From positions 1 to 6,248 of the forward strand of contig CALMXV010000020.1 in NCBI GenBank assembly GCA_937871155.1: a stretch of 6,248 nt of DNA, in the 5' to 3' direction. The position numbers and the translations under genes are program-made. The notes under the pieces are model-generated. The model was not told where the DNA came from and did not search any database. It was given only the letters and a program-made list of their open reading frames with translations. The stretch comes from an uncultured Taibaiella sp. (lineage in GTDB: Bacteria > Bacteroidota > Bacteroidia > Chitinophagales > Chitinophagaceae). Positions 1 through 6,248 of this stretch are shown in pieces. How positions within the stretch are numbered: position 1 is the first letter of the stretch; every line of letters starts with the position of its first letter.

Positions 1-978
1 AATACCGTATTACACCAAACACCTTTTACTGTTTCCGTAGATTTAAGAGGGCAAGGATGTACTACCGGTATTTCTGCACACGATAGGGCGAAGACCGTTC
101 AAGCCTTGATAGACCCGGCTACACAGCCTGAAGACTTGGGCAGGCCAGGGCATATCTTTCCTTTACGAGCCAGAAATGAAGGTGTATTACGCAGAGCAGG
201 GCATACAGAAGCTACGGTTGATTTAGCTAGGCTTGCAGGTTTTGAGCCAGCAGGGGTTTTGGTAGAAATCATGAATGATGATGGTACTATGGCTCGCTTA
301 CCTGAGCTTCAAGAAATAGCCAAGAAGTTTGATTTAAAAATCATTTCAATAAAAGACTTAATCGCGTACCGCTTAAAACAAGAGAGCCTAGTAGAAGAAG
401 AAGTACGTGTACAAATGCCTACAAAATATGGCAATTTCGAGTTGATTGCCTTTAAACAAATCAGTACCGGGGAGCATCATCTTGCACTTAAAAAAGGAGA
501 TTGGACTATAGACGAGCCTGTATTAGTTCGCGTTCACAGTTCTTGCTTCACCGGAGATATCTTACACTCGCTTCGCTGCGACTGTGGAGAACAGCTTCAC
601 AATGCAATGGAAATGGTAGAAAAAGAAGGGAAAGGTCTTGTGCTATACATGAACCAAGAAGGAAGAGGAATTGGTTTGCTCAACAAATTACATGCTTATA
701 AACTTCAAGAAGAGGGGAAAGATACCGTTGAAGCCAATCTTGCATTAGGGTTTAAAAATGATCAACGTGATTATGGTGTTGGCGCTCAAATCTTAAGACA
801 GTTGGGCGTTTCAAAAATAAAATTGATGACCAACAACCCTCGTAAACGTGCTGGTCTCTTAGGTTATGGACTTGAGATTGTAGAGAATATAGCAATAGAA
901 ATGAAGCCCAATCCTCATAACGAATTTTACCTAAAAACTAAAAGGGACAAGTTGGGGCATGAAATCTTGAAAGGATAA
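1..978 (+). CDS. ribBA: Bifunctional riboflavin biosynthesis protein RibBA (DHBP synthase / GTP cyclohydrolase II), 5' end missing
   Basis: The reading frame is open from base 1 to the TAA at 976-978, giving 325 visible residues. The RibB-type domain (ribulose 5-phosphate to 3,4-dihydroxy-2-butanone 4-phosphate plus formate) covers about visible residues 1-125. It shows [18 protein letters not shown] (61-96), [10 protein letters not shown] (from 142), GHTEA with the catalytic His (202-204), and NDDGTMAR. The GTP cyclohydrolase II domain (first committed step from GTP) fills the rest. Its zinc ligands are Cys182, Cys193 and Cys195 (codons 544, 577, 583) in CFTGD...LRCDCG, followed by EGRGIGL (658-678), RDYG and TNNPRKR (829-849). 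Compared with family proteins of roughly 400 residues, about 80 N-terminal residues lie outside the window, including the acidic EGD-type site of RibB. A TTG at 106 is not the start, because conserved RibB sequence continues upstream of it. The enzyme is cytosolic. Both visible domains look intact and catalytic. The glycosyltransferase follows after 3 bp. Confidence 0.96.
   Translation, partial: NTVLHQTPFTVSVDLRGQGCTTGISAHDRAKTVQALIDPATQPEDLGRPGHIFPLRARNEGVLRRAGHTEATVDLARLAGFEPAGVLVEIMNDDGTMARLPELQEIAKKFDLKIISIKDLIAYRLKQESLVEEEVRVQMPTKYGNFELIAFKQISTGEHHLALKKGDWTIDEPVLVRVHSSCFTGDILHSLRCDCGEQLHNAMEMVEKEGKGLVLYMNQEGRGIGLLNKLHAYKLQEEGKDTVEANLALGFKNDQRDYGVGAQILRQLGVSKIKLMTNNPRKRAGLLGYGLEIVENIAIEMKPNPHNEFYLKTKRDKLGHEILKG
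970..975 (+). promoter_or_regulatory. Possible ribosome binding site for the glycosyltransferase
   Basis: AAAGGA sits six bases before the ATG at 982 and forms the last two sense codons (Lys-Gly) of ribBA. Spacing is suitable for a Shine-Dalgarno element. Bacteroidota generally make little use of Shine-Dalgarno pairing, so this may be chance. Ribosomes finishing ribBA could also re-initiate directly, because the stop and start are only one codon apart. Confidence 0.35.
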
Positions 979-981
979 CTT

Positions 982-2166
982 ATGAAGATACTTTTCCTTG
1001 CTAATCGTATCCCCTACCCTCCTTACAGAGGCGACAAACTCAAGATTTACAATCTAACCAAACGATTGTATCCACATCATGAATTGCATTTACTCACTTT
1101 TACAGAATCTGAGGAGGATAAAAATTATATAAAGCCACTAGAAGAGATTTTTACAAAAGTAGCCACCGTACATCTTCCTCGTTGGAAAGGTGCTTTTAAT
1201 TGTCTTAAAGGTATAGGGAGTTCTATACCCTTTCAAGTGTTGTATTTCCAATCAGCAGCCATGAAAGCTAAGCTGGCCGATTTTTTACAAGAAAATTCTT
1301 ATGATGCAATTCATGTGCAGCATTTGCGCATGTCCACTTATTTACAACATCAATCCCAATTACCACGCATCTTAGACCTCCCTGATGCCTTTTCGCTTTA
1401 TTGGAAACGAAGACAACAAGTAGAGAAAAGCTTTTGGAAAAACACTTTTGAACGAATAGAACAAAAAAGACTAGAATCTTTTGAAGCCATCATCAAAGAT
1501 TATCCAATGACGCTTGTTTGCTCACAAGAAGACTTAATGTATCTAGAACAGCTTCATAGTGCTAATAATCTAAGGCTGCTGCCAAACGGTGTTGACACTA
1601 CTACCTTTCGTTATAGCCATCACGATTATTCGCATCAGCATACCTTGCTTTTCACAGGCAATATGGACTATGCACCCAATGTAGATGCAGTTACCTTTTT
1701 TGTTGATGAAATGTTGCCAAAGGTAAAAGCGCAATTTCCCAATATACAATTGGTAATTGCCGGTCAACGCCCAATTGAAAAAGTAAAGGCTTTGGCTTGT
1801 GAATACATTACCGTAACCGGCTTTGTGAAAGATTTGTCGGCTATGTATGCTGCTGCTAGTGTAGTTATTTCTCCTCTTCGTTTTGGAGCTGGTACGCAGA
1901 ACAAGGTATTAGAAGCTATGGCAATGGGTGTACCAGTTGTATGTACAGAAGTGGGTTTTAAAGGGCTGGGTATTGCAGATGGAGATGGTGTTTTTTCCAG
2001 AAAAGATCCTCAAGCTTTTATTGACCAATTAGCTGCTTTGTTGAGTGACGAAAGCTTAAGAAAAACCACAGGAGAAAAAGGTAGAAAAGTCATTGAAGAA
2101 AAATTTGATTGGGATGTAATCACTCGAAAACTAGAAACTTATTTCAAGGAAGTTTGTGCTTTATAA
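982..2166 (+). CDS. GT4-type glycosyltransferase, similar to the TIGR03087 (PEP-CTERM/EpsH1-associated sugar transferase) family
   Basis: This is a complete 394-residue protein, close to the usual length of about 400 for the family. It has a GT-B fold layout. The N-terminal acceptor-side domain opens with MKILFLANRIPYPPYRGDK, the strand plus glycine-loop signature typical of TIGR03087 members. A linker leads to the C-terminal nucleotide-sugar domain, which starts near LFTGNMDYAPN (residues 223-233). VIAGQRP and VTGFVKDLSAMYAAASVVISP follow, then GAGTQNKVLEAMAMGVPVV (302-319). Glu311 is the second Glu of the GT4 EX7E motif; the first position is Ala303. No signal peptide or membrane helix is visible, so it is probably cytosolic or bound to the inner face of the membrane, adding a sugar to a lipid-linked or polysaccharide acceptor. 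Donor and acceptor cannot be read from sequence. No EpsH/exosortase or other polysaccharide genes are in view. The ATG at 982 is secure: in-frame ribBA ends one codon upstream. It is probably in an operon with ribBA. Confidence 0.9.
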   Translation: MKILFLANRIPYPPYRGDKLKIYNLTKRLYPHHELHLLTFTESEEDKNYIKPLEEIFTKVATVHLPRWKGAFNCLKGIGSSIPFQVLYFQSAAMKAKLADFLQENSYDAIHVQHLRMSTYLQHQSQLPRILDLPDAFSLYWKRRQQVEKSFWKNTFERIEQKRLESFEAIIKDYPMTLVCSQEDLMYLEQLHSANNLRLLPNGVDTTTFRYSHHDYSHQHTLLFTGNMDYAPNVDAVTFFVDEMLPKVKAQFPNIQLVIAGQRPIEKVKALACEYITVTGFVKDLSAMYAAASVVISPLRFGAGTQNKVLEAMAMGVPVVCTEVGFKGLGIADGDGVFSRKDPQAFIDQLAALLSDESLRKTTGEKGRKVIEEKFDWDVITRKLETYFKEVCAL

Positions 2167-2170
2167 GTTT
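2135..2170. repeat. Weak A/T-rich inverted repeat across the convergent gene ends
   Basis: AAACTTAT (2135-2142) is exactly complementary to ATAAGTTT (2163-2170), an 8-bp stem with a 20-base loop spanning both stop codons. The same left arm can pair instead with AAGTTT at 2150-2155 (6 bp, 9-base loop), because AAGTTTGT is directly repeated at 2150-2157 and 2165-2172. The stem has one G-C pair and no clear T tract follows on either strand, so it is a poor intrinsic terminator. It may be chance in A/T-rich coding DNA. Confidence 0.2.
2161..2166. other. Palindromic TTATAA shared as Leu-stop by both convergent genes
   Basis: Read on the plus strand, TTA TAA ends the glycosyltransferase. Read on the minus strand, the same six bases again give TTA TAA and end tamB. 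The two genes therefore overlap tail to tail by exactly two codons, both proteins finish in leucine, and no room is left for a conventional terminator between them. Confidence 0.9.
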
Positions 2171-5100
2171 GTCCCTCTTGTATCTGATGTATTTTCACTC
2201 TTAATCGTGTCTTTAGTTTCTGGATGTTTTACTTTTTCACGAATTCCAAAAAACTCTCTTAGATTATCAAAAGAGGTACGATAGGAAATTCCGATACCTC
2301 CTCGATACACGTTATCGTTCATCAAAATATCATAGCTGTTTGTTCGGAACATATTTAAAAGCAGCCTTCCATCTTCTGTGATTAAATATTGTGCTCTAAA
2401 GTTACCCGCAAGGTTCAAGTTGCCATTACTGTTGTTGTTAGATGCTGTTGGTCTTCCCCAATCATACGCACTTCCCACTTCCAACAACACTCTATTCTTA
2501 AAGAAATTCTTTTTTATTCCTACGGAAACTTCATTTCTACTAAGCCCTTGTGTGGCAGAGTTTTCAGCACTGTAGCTATAGTTGTTATATTTTAAATCAA
2601 TCGCAAACGTTGGGTCATTGAGGATCTTACTCATTATGTTGGTCAACTGAGAAGACACGGTACTAGAGACCACATCTCCGAAATTGCTATTTACTGCAGC
2701 ACTAGCACTAGTAGTCGTACTGCTTCCTCCAGAAAGTAAGCCCCCTGATGGGATAAAGGTGCCTATCAATAATAATGAGGCTACTTGATCAAACAAGGTA
2801 GAATAGTCTTGATTGATTTGAGCTACTTTATTTCCTACTAAAGTTCCTTCAAAACGTTTATCTAAATCTAATTTAAAATTTAAAATAGGTTGTTCCAGCT
2901 GACCAGTCATATTTAGTAACACATTCACATCTTGACGAGTACTGCTTTCCGTCCATTCAGTTGTACCTTTTATTGCATTTTTCTCCAAATCGTTTAAAAC
3001 ATCAGAAGGGCGTAACCTTGCTGTATAAATAGCATTAATATCTAGATTAGTATTGCTCAGTGGACCATTGAAAACAATTCTACTGCCTTGATTTATTTTA
3101 AAGTTTCTAACAAAGAATAGCTTTTTAAAATTGAAGGTGTATTTCCCTGTTTCAATTTCATAGCTACCGTACATTTTCATGTCTTCATTAGCTGGCAAAC
3201 TCAGTGTAATATTACCATTACCTTTTGCATGTATCAAATCGCCTGAAACTGGGTCTATCACCATAGTGAGTTCTGCTAAGGGATTCATATCTCCACTAAT
3301 CGTAAGTGAAAACTTATTCTTCTTTTTCGGCTTGACGACTTCTTCCTTTCCATATTGCTTAAAGCTAATATAGTTGTAGGTAGAGATATCCGTACTTGTC
3401 TGGATAGGTATATAAATATGAGAGGCAGCTGCCGGTGTAGCACGTATATTCATTCTGATATCTTCTATACTACCGGCTATAGTAAGTGCAGAAACATTAG
3501 CTATCAAATTTCCATAGAAGGGGGAGTTATCTTTCTCTGTCAAATTCAACACTTCAAACTTAGGAGAGGTTACTTGAATTCTATCAAATTGAATATTGCG
3601 CAATCGGTCATGACGTAAGCCACCGGTAAGTGTTGCATCATTTCCATACTCATCAAAGACAGATACCTTTCCAAAGTCAATGATCTTATTATTCACTTGA
3701 ATGATTGCCGCAGGTATCCGATAATAAGTACCTATCACATCTATTTTAGTACCGGCATTATTTAGTGTGATAACTCCATCTACATCGGGACTAAAAGCAG
3801 TGCCACGTATGTTGATAGCTCCTTTTAGAGTGCCGCTCATTTTACTTAAGAAATCACTTACGAAAGGATGCACCCAATTAATATCGACATCTTGAAGTTT
3901 AATAGTACCATTAAGCACTTGGTTGTTGGTACTATCCATGGCAAAGATACCACTAGCAGTAAGGGAAGCTTGTCCTCTATAGATTCCTGTTAGTTGGTCT
4001 AAAGTGATGGTTTCTTTTTTGGTATCAAACTCACCAAATACTTTTACTGTGCCGATCGTGTCTCTACCGAATTTCACATCTTCAGCAGTTGTTTTGCTTT
4101 GTATTTTAAGTCCTCGATAAATATCTTTTAATACTACAGAGCCATTCAAACGACCTGCTGGTTCATACAAGGCTATATCAGCTAAGTTGCCTAACATCGT
4201 CAAGTCAAAATCTTTAATGGCCACATCAATGGCTTGTTGCGTGGTTTCGTTGAAACTATTTACTGTAATCAATTGTTTACCGGACTGCATCAATAAATCA
4301 CGTACCATCAAATAATCTTTGGCAAATACCAATCGATTGCCTGATAAGATTTCCCAACGATATTTATTCAAGAAAAATTCAGAAGGAGCCAAACTAAGAT
4401 AAAGAGAATCGCCACTTGCAAAAGCATGTCCTTCTATCTTTGCAGTTCCGTAGTCATCTTTGCTATCGGTAGATATTTTGAAACGCAAAGAGTCGTTGCC
4501 TAAAAAAGCATTTCCATTAAAAGCGGCGGTTACCAATCCATCGCCTAGTGCTAGTTTATTGGCATTCGCTTGCAAGTAAAGTTGGTTGAAATTACCCATT
4601 GCTTGTACCGTAGCGGTATCGAAATAAGCCCCCTTTACATAGCCATAAGGGATGTATGCTTGAAGGTTTAAATTTTGAGTATTGGTATTAAGCGACCCTG
4701 ATAGACTTGCGTTATTAAAACCATAAAGCCCAGGCATGATAACTGAAAGTAGGCTATCGGTTTCTCTTGTTTGAACATTAAAGTTGATTACTTGATCCGG
4801 TGCATATCGTGTTGGTGCTGCTAAATAATTGGGTAAATAGCCGGAGATATAATACTGAAAAGAATAAGGCAAATTGGATAAGGAATAATTGCCTACTACC
4901 TTAGCACCTAAAATATTACTTTCAAGAGTTAACAGTTTTTTGCCATCTGTATAAGAGGAGTTTAGGTATAGGCTATCTACATCTAAACGATGTCCGTTTC
5001 TATTGATATTGACGTTATATAATTTTGCGAAGCCAATAAATTCATCAATATTATTCCCTTTAAAGTCGAGGTCAAAGTCGGTAGCCGCAGTAACGCTATC

Positions 5101-6248
5101 TTGTACAAGATGCAGCGCTTTTAAATTACTACTAAGTAAATTGGCTTTAGCAATTATTTGTAATTGGGGTTGACTAAAATCTGCTGCTCCATAAAAAGCT
5201 AATGCAAGATTAGGGTCGTTGATGAGTAGTTCTCCATTAAATTTCTTTTGTGCTAAGGTGCCTTCCGCTTGAATATCGGAATATTTATAGCCTAGATATT
5301 CCAAACTATTGATAACACCATTCAAATTCACTTTGGCATTTTGTGGGTCAAATGCTTTGCCTTCTACATTAACACTTAGGGCAACGGCACCAAAATCCGG
5401 GTATCTAAAAAGTTTTCCTACTTGTAATGATGATGAGGTAATCGTTCCGGAATAACTTGCTTGTGTAGGGTCCATGTTTGGAAGCGACAACTTCACATTA
5501 GAGGTGACGGAACCTAAGTCGGTATGCAAAACTCCATTAGCAGCAAAACGATCGATATATCCAACAAAATCTCCTTTATAGTCGATATGTCCTAAGGCAT
5601 CAAAGTCTATAGTTCTAAAATTCTTTAGCTCAGGGAAGTATTTAAATGCGGATGTTTTGTTGACATAGACCAGTCCATTAGTGAAGTTGATAAAGGTGTT
5701 ATTGACATCTGGTAATCCCGTCATTGAAAGATTTCCCGATAATTTTGTGTTGCCATCAGTCACTGCTAAATCTTTACCGGTAAGGCTATCAACTGTGCCT
5801 TGTATAAATCCGCTTGCTTGTACAATGGTAGGAAGGTTTTTTAAAGCAGGCGCAAAAAAAGCTATATCTCGATAATCAATCGTAGCATTTTTGAGATCGC
5901 CGGTCATTCGCACTTTATCAATATAATCTAGAAAATCTGGGAAACGATTGTAGTGCATCGCATAATATCGCTGTAGTTTACTTCTATTCGTTTCTAAATA
6001 AAGATGGTTGCAAATAGAGGCATTGGGAGACACGCTTACATCCGCCCTCAATGCTTTTACTTGTAAGCCACAACGCTCGAAGGCGGTCATGTTTTTCACC
6101 GAAGCCGTTAAGGTGTCTTCATGAATGGCTAAGTTTTCTACGGCGATATTGATACTTGAAACATCAATATGTTCAGGGTCAAACTCCTCCGGATGAGCTG
6201 AACTTTTTGAAGTATTCAATATGAAGCGGCTTCCCTTTAAAGATAAAC
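2161..6248 (-). CDS. tamB: TamB-family translocation/assembly module protein (DUF490 C-terminal domain), 5' end missing
   Basis: The minus-strand frame is open from the right edge to the TAA at 2163-2161, about 1361 codons. TamB proteins are anchored in the inner membrane and span the periplasm as a long beta-taco with a lipid-holding groove. They work with an Omp85 partner (TamA; in Bacteroidota a TamL- or BamA-like protein) in outer-membrane protein assembly and phospholipid transport. About 950 residues of repetitive beta-strand sequence come first, rich in Asn, Leu and Gly. The DUF490 domain follows, from about 3320 down to 2250: FSLTISGDMNP, VIDPVSGDLIHAKGNG, GSYEIETGKYTF, FKINQGSRIVFNG, LDINAIY, then a Gly/Ser/Thr-rich stretch (2683-2751) and barrel-like strands ending in FDNLREFF. 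A 28-residue charged tail closes the protein. TTG at 6219 is not a convincing start: the frame continues upstream (SLKGSRFI) and no membrane anchor is present, so the true start lies beyond the window, probably some hundreds of residues upstream. No TamA/TamL gene is visible here. Confidence 0.93.
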   Translation of the reverse strand, partial: LSLKGSRFILNTSKSSAHPEEFDPEHIDVSSINIAVENLAIHEDTLTASVKNMTAFERCGLQVKALRADVSVSPNASICNHLYLETNRSKLQRYYAMHYNRFPDFLDYIDKVRMTGDLKNATIDYRDIAFFAPALKNLPTIVQASGFIQGTVDSLTGKDLAVTDGNTKLSGNLSMTGLPDVNNTFINFTNGLVYVNKTSAFKYFPELKNFRTIDFDALGHIDYKGDFVGYIDRFAANGVLHTDLGSVTSNVKLSLPNMDPTQASYSGTITSSSLQVGKLFRYPDFGAVALSVNVEGKAFDPQNAKVNLNGVINSLEYLGYKYSDIQAEGTLAQKKFNGELLINDPNLALAFYGAADFSQPQLQIIAKANLLSSNLKALHLVQDSVTAATDFDLDFKGNNIDEFIGFAKLYNVNINRNGHRLDVDSLYLNSSYTDGKKLLTLESNILGAKVVGNYSLSNLPYSFQYYISGYLPNYLAAPTRYAPDQVINFNVQTRETDSLLSVIMPGLYGFNNASLSGSLNTNTQNLNLQAYIPYGYVKGAYFDTATVQAMGNFNQLYLQANANKLALGDGLVTAAFNGNAFLGNDSLRFKISTDSKDDYGTAKIEGHAFASGDSLYLSLAPSEFFLNKYRWEILSGNRLVFAKDYLMVRDLLMQSGKQLITVNSFNETTQQAIDVAIKDFDLTMLGNLADIALYEPAGRLNGSVVLKDIYRGLKIQSKTTAEDVKFGRDTIGTVKVFGEFDTKKETITLDQLTGIYRGQASLTASGIFAMDSTNNQVLNGTIKLQDVDINWVHPFVSDFLSKMSGTLKGAINIRGTAFSPDVDGVITLNNAGTKIDVIGTYYRIPAAIIQVNNKIIDFGKVSVFDEYGNDATLTGGLRHDRLRNIQFDRIQVTSPKFEVLNLTEKDNSPFYGNLIANVSALTIAGSIEDIRMNIRATPAAASHIYIPIQTSTDISTYNYISFKQYGKEEVVKPKKKNKFSLTISGDMNPLAELTMVIDPVSGDLIHAKGNGNITLSLPANEDMKMYGSYEIETGKYTFNFKKLFFVRNFKINQGSRIVFNGPLSNTNLDINAIYTARLRPSDVLNDLEKNAIKGTTEWTESSTRQDVNVLLNMTGQLEQPILNFKLDLDKRFEGTLVGNKVAQINQDYSTLFDQVASLLLIGTFIPSGGLLSGGSSTTTSASAAVNSNFGDVVSSTVSSQLTNIMSKILNDPTFAIDLKYNNYSYSAENSATQGLSRNEVSVGIKKNFFKNRVLLEVGSAYDWGRPTASNNNSNGNLNLAGNFRAQYLITEDGRLLLNMFRTNSYDILMNDNVYRGGIGISYRTSFDNLREFFGIREKVKHPETKDTIKSENTSDTRGTNL

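Noticed and set aside
160..190. Asn-Glu preceding GVL in RibB where many family members have a Gly-Gly pair, as a sign of lost DHBP synthase activity
   Set aside because: The flanking [10 protein letters not shown] and GHTEA motifs are intact, and the substitution leaves the catalytic His and acidic residues untouched. It is most likely lineage variation.
501..1767. Small frames within ribBA (501-701, +) and opposite the glycosyltransferase (1570-1767, -)
   Set aside because: Both are embedded in conserved coding sequence and their translations show no domain-like composition.
2378..3618. Small plus-strand reading frames opposite tamB (2378-2575, 2389-2595, 3179-3373, 3355-3618) and one at 5681-5875
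   Set aside because: They lie antisense to a strongly supported gene, have no recognisable motifs and overlap one another. They are shadows of the tamB frame.
5853..5859. Run of seven A as a possible phase-variable homopolymer in tamB
   Set aside because: It is too short for convincing slippage and runs this long are expected by chance in A/T-rich DNA. The frame is intact and encodes conserved-looking sequence.
2161..6248. TamB as a giant adhesin or surface repeat protein
   Set aside because: Asn/Gly/Leu-rich beta repeats could suggest an adhesin, but the C-terminal DUF490 motifs (IDPVSGD, GSYEIETGKYTF, FKINQGSRIVFNG) are those of TamB and there is no secretion sorting domain at the C-terminus.
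1..6248. RNA genes, CRISPR arrays, insertion sequences, an FMN riboswitch
   Set aside because: No tRNA-like cloverleaf, regularly spaced repeats, transposase or terminal inverted repeats were seen. Any FMN riboswitch controlling ribBA would lie upstream of the window.

Overview
The window is almost wholly coding and holds three protein genes, two of which run off its edges. Low GC content (estimated by eye at about 38-40%) and protein features point to the Bacteroidota. These features are a very long TamB of the Bacteroidota type, a fused RibBA and a TIGR03087-like glycosyltransferase. Members of the Chitinophagia or Sphingobacteriia are plausible, but the sequence alone does not fix the class.

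Layout: positions 1-978 (+) carry the 3' part of ribBA, the bifunctional riboflavin enzyme (DHBP synthase plus GTP cyclohydrolase II). One sense codon after its stop, a complete 394-residue GT-B glycosyltransferase begins (982-2166, +), so the two are very probably co-transcribed. On the opposite strand, 6248 down to 2161 holds most of tamB, a giant periplasmic protein anchored in the inner membrane and involved in outer-membrane biogenesis. It converges on the glycosyltransferase, and the two genes share a palindromic six-base overlap that supplies both stop codons. There is no intergenic stretch longer than 3 bp and no RNA gene, CRISPR array, insertion sequence or recognisable promoter. All promoters must lie outside the window or inside coding sequence.

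The glycosyltransferase (cell-surface glycan) and TamB (outer-membrane lipid or protein traffic) both fit an envelope theme, while ribBA is core metabolism. Nothing visible ties the three into a single pathway. I read the region as ordinary conserved chromosome rather than an undescribed system. The observations worth recording are gene architecture (tight tandem junction, shared stop palindrome, false internal starts at both truncated ends) and a few protein details (a lone cysteine pair and a charged tail in TamB; an Ala replacing the first Glu of the GT4 EX7E motif).
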